Source: Microbacterium protaetiae (GTDB lineage: Bacteria > Actinomycetota > Actinomycetes > Actinomycetales > Microbacteriaceae). From it: a stretch of 64,000 nt of DNA. The first letter of the stretch is position 1. Every line of letters begins with the position of its first letter. The DNA is taken from positions 1,674,001 through 1,738,000 of the forward strand of contig NZ_CP035494.1 in assembly GCF_004135285.1 (NCBI RefSeq). The letters run 5' to 3'. A program made the position numbers and the translations under genes. Shown here in pieces: positions 23,400 through 31,660 of this stretch. The notes beneath the pieces are model-generated. The model worked only from the letters and a program-made list of their open reading frames with translations, was not told the DNA's origin and searched no databases.

Positions 23400-25523
23400 A
23401 TGACATTCCGAACCGCGCAAGTAAGCAGGATGCTGCGCCCGCAGTCGATCGGACTGCTTGGCACCTCCGCGCAGCGATTCGCTGCGGGCAACGAGGTGCT
23501 CGCCAATCTCGTCGAGAAGGATTTCGGCGGCAGCATCCATCTCTGCCATCCGTCGGCGACGCTCATCGACGGATTTCCGGTCGTCGCGCGAATCGATCAG
23601 CTGCCCGCTGACCTCGACACCGCCGTCGTCTGCCTGCCAGCGCCCGTGGTGGTCCCGGCACTGCGTGCGCTTGAGGCGCGTGGTTGCAACTCGGCTGTCG
23701 TCCCCTCTAGCGGCTTCAGCCCCGAGGCCGCGGCTGACTTCGCCGCCTTCGTGCGCACGTCCGACATGGTCGTGCACGGCCCCAACAATATGGGCATCAT
23801 CAACCTGACCGACGACGTCGCGCTGTGGATTCAGCATGCAGGGGTTGCCCGCCTGCACCGCGGCAACGTCGGACTCGTCGCGCAGTCAGGGTCGGCCGCG
23901 ATCTTCGTGCCGCGCTCCACCCGCGATGGACTGTTCTCAAAGCTCATCTCGACGGGTAGCGAATGGCAACTCACGTCTGCCGACTACATCGAATGGCTCG
24001 CGCACGACGAGGCCACCGATGCGATCGGTCTCGTTCTCGAGTCTGTCGTCGACACGGACCGGTTTCGCGCCGCCGTCGCAGCCGCCCGTGCAGCGGACAA
24101 GCCGCTCGTCGCGCTGAAGGTGGGGCGCACGCGGGCCGGGCAGCGAGCAACTGTAGCGCATACCGGGGCACTGGCAGCCCCCGACGACAGTTACCGGGCT
24201 CTGTTCCGCGACCTCGACATTCCGACTGTGGACGACTATGACGAGCTTGCTGCCGTGCTCGAAGTCTTCTCGCGCCCGCGGCGGTCGGCACGGGGCACGC
24301 GCATCGCTGCGACTACCGTCTCGGGCGGGCAGTCAGCGCTGCTGGCCGATCTTGCAGCACGGCACGATGTCGCTATTGCCCCGCTCACCAACAGCACGCG
24401 GTCACGCTTGAACGAGGCGATTCCGGGTGGTGTGCCGGCGGTGCCAGTCGACATCGGGGGCGGGACTGGACACGGCTCGTATCCGGATGCGCTGCGCGCT
24501 CTCGCGAACGACGAGACTGTCGACGTCGTGGTCGTCGTGTGCGACGCCCAGGACACGCTCAGCCTTGCCGAACTTGAGGTGGAGCGTAGCTCATGGCAGT
24601 CGGTGAACGCCCTTTACCGCGAGACCGAGAAGCCCATCCTCATGGCATCGTCCTCGGCGATGAGCGTGCACCCGATCTTCGCACGCGAAGTCACCGCGCC
24701 CGTCGCCATCGTGCGGGGGCTTGGACCGGCGCTCGCTGCGGTGCGAGCGCTTGCCGCGAATCGGCGCGAGGCACCGCACGCGCCCGACCGCGGCGGTCTT
24801 CCGACTGCCGAGGTGGTGACCGAGCTGCGGCAGGCGGTGGCCGAATGCACCGGCGCGATCGGGTACGAGCTAACGGCCCGTGTCCTGAGCGCGTACGGCA
24901 TAGCTACGGCGGCGGGCTTCGTCGCGTCTGACGGCGAGGAGGCCGTCCGACGCCGATCTGCTCTCTCGTTCCCGCTCGTCGCGAAAGTGGTCTCGCCAAC
25001 CATCGCGCATCGCACCGAACACGGCTGCGTCATCACCGGGATCGAGGATGACGCGACCTTGCGTGAGGCCGTCGACCTGATCCTGCACCGTGCGTCGGCG
25101 ATCGCCCCGGGCGAGGTCGACGCCGTCGAAGTGCAGGAGCAGGTGGACACAACGGTGGAAGCCGTCGTTGGCTTCACTACATCGCCGCATGGCGCGTACG
25201 TCATCGTCGGTTCCGGCGGCGTCCTCGTTGAATTGCTTGCCGACGTCGCCGGCAGCCTCGCGCCGTTCGACGCAGGCCACGCGCGCGAACTTATCGCACA
25301 GACCCGGCTGGCTACCGTGCTCGCTGGTTATCGGGGGATCATCGCCGCGACCGACATCCACCCGCTCGCCGACCTTGTTCATCGTGTGTCCGTGCTCGCG
25401 AGCGACTTCGCGGGCCTGATCACTGAGCTCGACCTCAATCCGGTGCTCATCCGGCCGGGCGACGGCCAGGTGTACGCCGTGGACGCGCTTCTGGTCGTGC
25501 AGCACCCCGTTACTGTTCCCTGA
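23400..25523 (+). CDS. NDP-forming acyl-CoA synthetase (acetate-CoA ligase, ADP-forming family)
   Basis: 707 residues from ATG 23400, chosen because AAGGAGG lies 9 nt upstream. Residues 10-135 form a CoA-binding Rossmann domain (MLRPQSIGLLGTSAQRFAAG, GPNNMGIIN). Then come two succinyl-CoA-ligase-like domains with LVAQSGSAAI and the segment VGRTRAGQRATVAHTGALAA, which carries the conserved His. The C-terminal 220 residues are an ATP-grasp domain (ELTARVLSAYGIATAAGFVA, then FPLVAKVVSPTIAHRTEHGCVITGI, ELDLNPVLI). It converts a carboxylic acid to its CoA ester with ATP giving ADP. With the adjacent importer and MaoC-like protein it probably activates an imported acid. Confidence 0.88.
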   Translation: MTFRTAQVSRMLRPQSIGLLGTSAQRFAAGNEVLANLVEKDFGGSIHLCHPSATLIDGFPVVARIDQLPADLDTAVVCLPAPVVVPALRALEARGCNSAVVPSSGFSPEAAADFAAFVRTSDMVVHGPNNMGIINLTDDVALWIQHAGVARLHRGNVGLVAQSGSAAIFVPRSTRDGLFSKLISTGSEWQLTSADYIEWLAHDEATDAIGLVLESVVDTDRFRAAVAAARAADKPLVALKVGRTRAGQRATVAHTGALAAPDDSYRALFRDLDIPTVDDYDELAAVLEVFSRPRRSARGTRIAATTVSGGQSALLADLAARHDVAIAPLTNSTRSRLNEAIPGGVPAVPVDIGGGTGHGSYPDALRALANDETVDVVVVVCDAQDTLSLAELEVERSSWQSVNALYRETEKPILMASSSAMSVHPIFAREVTAPVAIVRGLGPALAAVRALAANRREAPHAPDRGGLPTAEVVTELRQAVAECTGAIGYELTARVLSAYGIATAAGFVASDGEEAVRRRSALSFPLVAKVVSPTIAHRTEHGCVITGIEDDATLREAVDLILHRASAIAPGEVDAVEVQEQVDTTVEAVVGFTTSPHGAYVIVGSGGVLVELLADVAGSLAPFDAGHARELIAQTRLATVLAGYRGIIAATDIHPLADLVHRVSVLASDFAGLITELDLNPVLIRPGDGQVYAVDALLVVQHPVTVP

Positions 25524-25549
25524 ACCATCCCCAACGCAAGGAGAAGTCC

Positions 25550-26011
25550 ATGTCCACCGCCGTCACTGATCTCAAATTCGGCCAGATTCCTGACCTCGTC
25601 GGTACCCGCCTGCAGGGCGAATGGTTCCGCGTCGCCGACGACCGTCGAGAGATGTTCGACACCGCCACCTACACTGATGAGAACGTCCGTACGTTCGTGC
25701 CGTCTATCTACCCCGACCAGCTCATCGAGGGCTTCCACCTCGTGGGTATGCTCGATCACTTGACCAACCAAATCCTGCGTACGGACGGGCATTCCACGAC
25801 CGGCTGGAACTACGGGATCAACCGCGTGCGGTTCATTACCCCGGTCACTGCTAATGACCGCATCCGGCTGAACCTGACGGTGCAGGACGTCCGCCCAAAG
25901 GGTGACGGGTACGTTCTCACCTTCGACTGCGTCATCGACCACAGCGCCAGCGAACGGCCCGCGTTCACCGCGGAATGGCTCGTGTACTGGCTGCCGGCTC
26001 GCGGCCAGTAA
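25550..26011 (+). CDS. MaoC/NodN-like hotdog-fold protein with altered catalytic motif
   Basis: 153 residues, 26 bp after the acyl-CoA synthetase, with AAGGAG before the ATG. The second half (GWNYGINRVRFITPVTANDR, then IRLNLTVQDVRPKGDGYVLTFDCVID) is the standard NodN/MaoC pattern (N-Y-G-x-N-x-V-R-F..P-V). In active MaoC hydratases the first half reads A-T-G-D-x-Q-W-I-H; here it reads ATYTDENVR, so the catalytic His is Arg and the Asp is displaced. It could be a hydratase of an unusual substrate, a thioesterase-like binding protein, or a non-catalytic subunit. Confidence 0.75.
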   Translation: MSTAVTDLKFGQIPDLVGTRLQGEWFRVADDRREMFDTATYTDENVRTFVPSIYPDQLIEGFHLVGMLDHLTNQILRTDGHSTTGWNYGINRVRFITPVTANDRIRLNLTVQDVRPKGDGYVLTFDCVIDHSASERPAFTAEWLVYWLPARGQ

Positions 26012-26078
26012 CCGTCGGCCGACGAGAGGCTCCGATACGGTGTGAAAAGATCCCTCGATAACCGGAGGAGAGTGGACG

Positions 26079-26678
26079 ATGCCGAGACCGCTCGATGTTG
26101 CCAAGCGCAAGGCTGACATCGCCCGGATTGCCTTCGACGTGTTGGCTCAGGGGGGGCCGTCGGGGCTGACTATTCAAGCGGTTGCGAAGGAGCTCGGGGG
26201 ATCTGTGACGAAGGTCACGCATATCTATCCAACCCGCGCAGAGCTGATGCGAGGCACGATCGAGCTATTTGTCCAGCGAGCCGAGCAAACGATCGCGACC
26301 AACGACCGGCTGACGGAGACGACTGAGGAGCGGTTACGGATAGAGCTGCTCGCGATGATTCCCGTTACAGCGGCCGCTCGGCTGCAGGAGCGTGGGAGGG
26401 TGGCGCTGATCTCGGATCGCGATCAAGAAAGTGCGCGGGTGTTCGCCGACGAGATGGAACGCTTTGCACGCACGCGGCTACGCGCGGTGCTGCTCCCGCT
26501 CATCCCGGAAGACCGGCTGGAAATCGCGATCGACTTCTGTCGGTCGACCGTCAACGGAATCTCCCTGTCGACCGTCGAGCACCCCGATTACTGGACCCAG
26601 CAACGGCAGGAGGCGATCCTCAACGTCGCCATCGCAGGCCTCACGCGCTTACAGGAGTCGGGTTCGTTCGACGTGTGA
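26079..26678 (+). CDS. TetR/AcrR-family transcriptional regulator
   Basis: 199 residues with GGAGGAG before the ATG. The N-terminal HTH is ADIARIAFDVLAQGGPSGLTIQAVAKELGGSVTKVTHIYPTRAELMRGTI; the recognition helix has the unusual SVTKVTHIYPTR instead of the common GTLYRHFPSK. The C-terminal domain is unspecific. It is the third gene of the synthetase-MaoC-TetR unit, 67 bp downstream of the MaoC-like gene, and is the likely regulator of the unit and of the divergent importer. Confidence 0.85.
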   Translation: MPRPLDVAKRKADIARIAFDVLAQGGPSGLTIQAVAKELGGSVTKVTHIYPTRAELMRGTIELFVQRAEQTIATNDRLTETTEERLRIELLAMIPVTAAARLQERGRVALISDRDQESARVFADEMERFARTRLRAVLLPLIPEDRLEIAIDFCRSTVNGISLSTVEHPDYWTQQRQEAILNVAIAGLTRLQESGSFDV

Positions 26679-26799
26679 CGCCTGCTTCGCGCTACTCGTC
26701 GTCTAGGGGATGTGGCGCCCCGGGCATTAGGCAGGGGCACGGGCACGTGGACACACCGCCGAGCCGCCTCGATGGCGCTCGAGATGGAAGGATGCAGAT

Positions 26800-27702
26800 G
26801 TGACCGTCGGCAGCGATGATGACCTGAGCGCGCGGCTGGGCGTTGCCGCCGAGAACGACGCCCTGCTCGGCCCGATTGACTGGAGCGCGCTGCCTGATGG
26901 CGCCGAGAGCGACGTGTTCGCAGCCCCCAGCGGACCGCTCGCGCGCATCACCCTCGGGCCCGCGGGCGGTGACCGGGTCGTCCTCGTCTCCGGAATGACC
27001 GGGTCGAAAGAGGACTTCGTGCGTGTCATGCCGCTACTGGCAGCATCCGGGTACCGCGTCGAGTCGTTCGATATGGCCGGCCAATACGACTCGTGCGACG
27101 CCGGTCCAGCGCCGGGCGGGCGCTACACGATGGAGCTGTTCGAACACGATCTGACCGCGCTGCTGGCCGACGGCCCGCCCGCCCACGTGCTGGGATACTC
27201 GTTCGCCGGCACGGTGGCCGCCGCTGTCGCCGGCGCACGCCCCGAACTGGTGCGCAGCCTGACGCTGCTGTCGACCACTCCCGCCGTCGGGCAGGCGCTG
27301 CGCTCGTTCAAGGTGCTGGGTCCGTTCAGCGTGATGCTGCCGCCCGTCGCGCTCGGCCACCTGTTCGTCTGGGTGCTGCGGCACAACGTGCACCGCGCGC
27401 CGCAGGACCGCGCCGTGTTCGTCACGGCCCGGTTCGCGAAGACGCGCGTCGACAGCGTCATCGACATCTTCGATCTTATGAAGCACACGCCCGATGTCGC
27501 TCCCGCGGTCTCTGCCGCTGGTATCCCGATCCTCGTCGTCGCCGGTTCGCACGACGTCTGGCCGCTTGCGGCCCATCAGAACTTCGCCGAACGCCTGGGC
27601 GGGAACCTGATCGTGCTCGATGCCGGACACAGCCCATGCGAGAGCGCGCCGCACCAGCTCGCCGTCGCGATGCTGGGCCTCTTCGACGACGTCGGGCACT
27701 GA
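26800..27702 (+). CDS. Alpha/beta hydrolase
   Basis: 300 residues from GTG 26800, with a purine-rich GGAAGGATG upstream. Alpha/beta-hydrolase landmarks: oxyanion strand VVLVSGMTGSKEDF, nucleophile elbow HVLGYSFAGTVAAA (Ser in G-Y-S-F-A, so the last Gly of GxSxG is Ala), the acid GSHDVWP and the catalytic His DAGHSPCESAPHQ. The cap region (residues about 165-225) is helical and hydrophobic. Substrate unknown. It stands alone between the TetR gene and the convergent glycosyltransferase gene. Confidence 0.85.
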   Translation: MTVGSDDDLSARLGVAAENDALLGPIDWSALPDGAESDVFAAPSGPLARITLGPAGGDRVVLVSGMTGSKEDFVRVMPLLAASGYRVESFDMAGQYDSCDAGPAPGGRYTMELFEHDLTALLADGPPAHVLGYSFAGTVAAAVAGARPELVRSLTLLSTTPAVGQALRSFKVLGPFSVMLPPVALGHLFVWVLRHNVHRAPQDRAVFVTARFAKTRVDSVIDIFDLMKHTPDVAPAVSAAGIPILVVAGSHDVWPLAAHQNFAERLGGNLIVLDAGHSPCESAPHQLAVAMLGLFDDVGH

Positions 27703-27783
27703 GCGCGGGATGCCGCGCGCTGCGTCGCGCTGGTCATGGGCCCGCTCCCCGCGTTGAGTCGTCCCATATGGCCCGTTGTCGCG

Positions 27784-27810
27784 AAAAAAAGGGGGTCGTC
27801 CGTGACGACC
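27784..27810 (-). terminator. Rho-independent terminator for the glycosyltransferase gene
   Basis: Read on the minus strand, a 7-bp stem (27810-27804 with 27800-27794, sequence GGTCGTC and complement) with a 3-nt loop is followed by CCC and seven T's (27790-27784). It lies about 90 bp after the glycosyltransferase stop and is the only classical T-tract terminator seen in the window. The rest of the 27703-27902 gap shows nothing else. Confidence 0.7.
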
Positions 27811-27902
27811 GAGCCGAAGCGCTCTCGCTGGGCGGGCTGGGCTTCACTCTCAACGGGCGCGGGAACGACGCGAGCTCAACGACCTCGCCGCGCTCGCCGC
27901 GC

Positions 27903-28655
27903 TCACCTCGCCGCGTGGGCTCGGCGCCGCCGCACGGCGCGGGCTCGGCGCCGGCGCTCCCACCAGCTCACGTCGTTCCAGCACACCGCGATGTTGTGGA
28001 ACGCCCACGACGCCCGCCGCTTGAAGCCGGCGACATTGTCGAACGGCCGGGCCGAGACTCCCACGCGCAGCGCCGCGTCGTACTCCACGCGCATATCGGC
28101 CTCGAGGGCGAAGGTGATGTCGAGATCGTCGTGCACGTGCGGGTCGTCGAGGTGCACGCGACCGCGCACGAGTTGCCACGCCGATCGGCGCAGCGCGAAG
28201 TTCGAGCCGAAAACGGGCTGCTGGCCAGCCATGAGACCGACGAACCAGAAGTATCCGGCCAGATAAACATGCCGGCCCACGAACCGCCAGAAGCGCCCGC
28301 ACCCGTAGAACTCACCGGTCGAGGTCAGCCCGACCAGGTCTGAGTCGGCATCGAACCGCGCCGCGACTCGCGCTGTCCAGTCGGGGGCCGGCCGGGAGTC
28401 GGCATCCAATCGTCCGATCACCTCGCCGGTGGCGGCGTCGAACCCGGCGGCGGTCGCGCGCAGCACGCCACGGCGCGGCTCGAAGATCAGCCGGACGCCC
28501 GCGGCGGCGGCCACGTCGGAGGTGTCGTCCGTGGACCCGTTGTCGACAACGATGATCTCGTCGGGCGCGCGCGTCTGCCGCGACAGATCGTGCAGGCATT
28601 GGCGAAGCATGTCGGCGTCGTTGAAAGACGGGATGACGACGCTCACGGTGCACAT
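27903..28655 (-). CDS. Glycosyltransferase family 2
   Basis: 250 residues from ATG 28655 (MCTVSVVIPSFNDADMLRQC); ATG 28676 is an in-frame alternative and neither has a clear ribosome site. GT-A fold signs: VSVVIPSFNDA, EIIVVDNGSTDDT (nucleotide-sugar contact) and the metal-binding D-x-D in GRLDADSRPAPDW. In the acceptor region come QPVFGSNFALRRSAW and HDDLDITFAL. There are no convincing membrane helices except a hydrophobic stretch VYLAGYFWFVGLMAG. The C-terminus is an Arg-rich tail. It is likely to modify a cell-envelope glycan or lipid; sugar and acceptor unknown. Confidence 0.88.
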   Translation of the reverse strand: MCTVSVVIPSFNDADMLRQCLHDLSRQTRAPDEIIVVDNGSTDDTSDVAAAAGVRLIFEPRRGVLRATAAGFDAATGEVIGRLDADSRPAPDWTARVAARFDADSDLVGLTSTGEFYGCGRFWRFVGRHVYLAGYFWFVGLMAGQQPVFGSNFALRRSAWQLVRGRVHLDDPHVHDDLDITFALEADMRVEYDAALRVGVSARPFDNVAGFKRRASWAFHNIAVCWNDVSWWERRRRARAVRRRRAHAAR

Positions 28656-28676
28656 CGAGGGCCAGCCTACGACCAT

Positions 28677-29110
28677 CGCGGGGTCGTCGCCGTGCACGCG
28701 CCGTCCCAAAGTGTCGCTTGGGTGGGTGGAAGCGTCCGGTTGGGACGGGTGTGGGGATGCCGCGCCGCGCGCAGCGCGCCGGGTGACGCGTGTGCCGTCC
28801 GGAAGTGTCGCTTCGCGGGGTGGAAGCGTCCAGATCGGACGGGTGTTGGGGGCGGTGACGCGTGTGCCGTCCCGAAGTGTCGCTTCGCGAGGTGGAAGCG
28901 TCCGGATGGGACGGGCGTGGGGATGCCGCGCCGCGCGCACGGCGCCTGGTGAGGCGTGTGCCGTCCAGAAGGGTCGCTTCGCGGCGTGGAAGCGACCGGA
29001 TGGGACGGGCGTTGGAAGCCGCCGCGCCCCGCGCCCCCGCCCCCACGCCACCGCACCCCATGCAGCGGAATACACCCGCCGACGCCACGGTTGGCCCCTC
29101 GGGAGGATTC
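28677..29110. repeat. Divergent intergenic region with four nested-hairpin repeats
   Basis: No gene is supported. Four palindromic units lie at 28701-28748, 28795-28842, 28867-28914 and 28961-29008. Each has an outer stem CCGTCC../..GGACGG and an inner stem CGCTTC/GAAGCG; the outer stem is a perfect 9 bp in the first unit and the inner stem a perfect 9 bp in the fourth. The spacers alternate: long (46 bp, shared between units 1-2 and 3-4) and short (24 bp). The core resembles the 52-kb array. The promoters of the GT2 gene and the fused flavoenzyme must lie within or beside this array. Confidence 0.88.
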
Positions 29111-31354
29111 ATGGATTACGGGCATCCGCTGCAGTTCGGCGTTTTCATCACCCCCGCCAACGCGCAGCCGCAGGCGCCGGTCGCGCTCGCGCGCCGGGCA
29201 GAGGCATCCGGGCTCGACCTGGTCACCTTCCAAGACCACCCCTACCAGCCGGCTTTCCTGGACACGTGGACGCTGCTGAGCTACGTCGCCGCGCAGACCG
29301 AGCGCATCCATCTCGCGCCGAATGTGTTGAACCTTCCGCTGCGTCCGCCGATGGTGGTCGCCCGCGCCGCGGCGAGCCTCGACCTGCTCAGCGGTGGCCG
29401 ATTCGATCTCGGTCTGGGCTCGGGCGCCTTCTGGGACGCCATCGAGGGCATGGGCGGGCGACGGCTCACCCCCGGTCAGGCCGTGTCGGCGCTGGAAGAG
29501 GCGATCGGGCTGATCCGACAGGTGTGGGATGCCGCATCCCGCGGCGGCATCTTCGAAGGCGGCGAGTACTACGAAGCGCACGGAGCCAAGCGCGGCCCGC
29601 GGCCCGCGCATGACATTCCCCTCTGGCTCGGCGCCTACAAGCCGCGGATGCTGGCCCTCACCGGCCGCGCCGCCGACGGGTGGCTGCCCTCGCACGGCTA
29701 CCTGAAGCCGGGCGACCTCGCCGCAGGCAACAAGCGCATCGACGACGCGGCCGCGGGCGTCGGCCGCGACCCGCACGAGATCCGCCGGCTGCTGAACATC
29801 GGGGGTCCGCAGGGCGATACGGCCGGCTGGATCGAGCAGCTCGGGCGGCTGAGCCTCGATGACGGCATCGGCACTTTCATCCTTGCCACCGATGCCGCCG
29901 GCACTATCCAGGCGTTCGGCGAAGAGATAGCCCCAGCCGTTCGTGAGTTCGTCGCCCGCGAGCGCGCGCAGCGCGGCACGGCCGCGGCATCCACGCGGTC
30001 ACAGACGGCACTGGCGGCCCGCCGCCCGGGCATCGCGTACGGCGACGTGCCGGCAGGGGTCCACGCGATCGAGCCCGGCGACTTCGACTACCCCGACGTG
30101 CAGTCCACCTATATGCGCGGCGGCGAGCCGGGCATCGTTCTGCAGCCCGACTCGCCGCAGCAGGTCGCCCAGGCGCTCGCCTTCGCTCGCGCGCACCCGT
30201 CCGCGCCGCTGGCCGTGCGCAGCGGTGGGCACGGCATCTCGGGCCGGTCGACCAACGACGGCGGCATCGTCATCGACCTGCGGCGGCTGAACACCATCGA
30301 GGTGATCGACGAAGACCGTCGCCTTGTGCGGGTGGGCCCCGGTGCCCGATGGATGCAGGTGGCAGCTGTGCTCGCCGGGCATGGCTGGGCGCTCAGCTCG
30401 GGCGATTACGGCGCCGTGGGCGTCGGCGGACTGGCGACCGCCGGCGGCATCGGCTGGCTCGCGCGCGAGCACGGCCTGACCATCGACCACGTGCGCGCCG
30501 TCGAGGTGGTGCTGGCCGACGGCACCATCACACGGGTGGATGCGGCATCCGACCCCGAACTGTTCTGGGCGATGCGCGGCGCCGGCGCGAACATGGGGAT
30601 CGCGACCTCGTTCGAGTTCGAGGTCGACGAAGTCGGCCCGCTCGGGTTCGCGCAGCTCGCCTTCGATGCGTCTGAGACCGCGGGCTTTCTCGTCGAGTGG
30701 GGCCGGCTCGTGCATGACGCGCCGCGCGAGCTCACGAGTTTTCTGATCATGGGGCCGCGTCGGCTCGGGCACCCACAGGTCGCCCAGATGCTCGCCGTGG
30801 TCGACACCCCCGAACCCGACGACATCATCGCGGTGCTGCAGCCGTTCGCGCGGCTGGCGCCGCTGCTCGATCAGCAGGTGCAGTTGACCTCGTACGCGCA
30901 GATCATGGCAAACGCCGACATCGGTCCGCAGCACGGTGCCGGTGAGCCGCTCGCGCGCTCGGCGCAGCTGGATGCCCTCACACCGGCCGTGGCATCCGCC
31001 GTGACCGGGATGCTGGATGCCGGTGATTCTTATTTCTTCCAGATCCGTTCGACCGGCGGGGCCGTCGCCGATGTTCCCGAGGATGCCACCGCCTACGCGC
31101 ACCGTCAGGCGTCGTTCTCGGCCGTGGCGTTCGGAGCCGATGCCTCCCGCCTCGACGAGCACTGGCGCCGCATCGCCGCACATTCGCGCGGGGTCTACCT
31201 CTCCTTCGACAGCACGTTGCGACCCGAGCGCATCGGCGAGGCCTTCCCGCCCGGGCACCTGCAGCGCCTGCGGGCGATCAAGGCCCGCGTCGACCCCGAC
31301 GGAGTGTTCTCGGACAACTTCGCCATCCCGCCCGAGGAGGGCGTGACCGGCTGA
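29111..31354 (+). CDS. Fusion of a luciferase-like (LLM) flavin monooxygenase and a berberine-bridge-like FAD oxidase
   Basis: 747 residues from ATG 29111, with GGGAGG just upstream. Residues 1-300 are an LLM-class TIM barrel: FGVFITPANAQPQAPVALAR, LDLVTFQDHPYQP, ERIHLAPNVLNLPLRPP and LLSGGRFDLGLGSG, normally using reduced FMN or F420. Residues about 325-747 are a complete PCMH-type FAD oxidoreductase of the BBE family: AVRSGGHGISGRSTNDGG with His374 as the expected 8-alpha-histidyl-FAD anchor, VGVGGLATAGGIGWLAREHG, and the terminal VDPDGVFSDNFAIP. The Cys that forms the second FAD bond in true BBEs is absent (GDYGAVGV). The reading frame is continuous, with a short Ala/Arg-rich linker. Confidence 0.85.
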   Translation: MDYGHPLQFGVFITPANAQPQAPVALARRAEASGLDLVTFQDHPYQPAFLDTWTLLSYVAAQTERIHLAPNVLNLPLRPPMVVARAAASLDLLSGGRFDLGLGSGAFWDAIEGMGGRRLTPGQAVSALEEAIGLIRQVWDAASRGGIFEGGEYYEAHGAKRGPRPAHDIPLWLGAYKPRMLALTGRAADGWLPSHGYLKPGDLAAGNKRIDDAAAGVGRDPHEIRRLLNIGGPQGDTAGWIEQLGRLSLDDGIGTFILATDAAGTIQAFGEEIAPAVREFVARERAQRGTAAASTRSQTALAARRPGIAYGDVPAGVHAIEPGDFDYPDVQSTYMRGGEPGIVLQPDSPQQVAQALAFARAHPSAPLAVRSGGHGISGRSTNDGGIVIDLRRLNTIEVIDEDRRLVRVGPGARWMQVAAVLAGHGWALSSGDYGAVGVGGLATAGGIGWLAREHGLTIDHVRAVEVVLADGTITRVDAASDPELFWAMRGAGANMGIATSFEFEVDEVGPLGFAQLAFDASETAGFLVEWGRLVHDAPRELTSFLIMGPRRLGHPQVAQMLAVVDTPEPDDIIAVLQPFARLAPLLDQQVQLTSYAQIMANADIGPQHGAGEPLARSAQLDALTPAVASAVTGMLDAGDSYFFQIRSTGGAVADVPEDATAYAHRQASFSAVAFGADASRLDEHWRRIAAHSRGVYLSFDSTLRPERIGEAFPPGHLQRLRAIKARVDPDGVFSDNFAIPPEEGVTG

Positions 31355-31440
31355 TCCGGCTGAAGGCAGCCGAGACCGGCTGATCCGGCTGAAGGCACCC
31401 GATACCGGCGGATCCGGCTGAAGGCAGCCGATACCGGCGA
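31348..31440 (+). repeat. Three copies of a ~34-bp repeat spanning the stop codon of the fusion gene
   Basis: The sequence GGCTGATCCGGCTGAAGGCA followed by GCCGA.ACC recurs three times with about 34-bp spacing. The first copy contains the TGA of the LLM-BBE gene. Each copy forms the small hairpin CGGCTG-AAGG-CAGCCG (one copy degenerate). The rest of the 31355-31660 gap holds the leader of the next operon, with a GGCCGG/CCGGCC hairpin (31502-31520) and a GAGGGGAG ribosome site. Confidence 0.75.
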
Positions 31441-31660
31441 AAGATGACGGACGATGAGCCGCTCCGTCGATGTTTTCAGGAACCTCGCATATCCTGCATG
31501 AGGCCGGTTTTGTGCCGGCCCTGTCCGATCATGTCCGTCTGAGCCCGTACCGATCCCGAGGTCCCCACCCCGCGGAGACGGCGGAACGAGAGTCGCGGCG
31601 GGATGCCGCATCCCCCAGGATGTTCCCTGCTCGCGCGATGTCGAGGGGAGTCGACACCGC

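Noticed and set aside
26800..27702. The alpha/beta hydrolase as the missing arylformamidase of the kyn pathway
   Set aside because: It is about 34 kb from the kyn operon and lacks the HGGxW oxyanion motif of arylformamidases.
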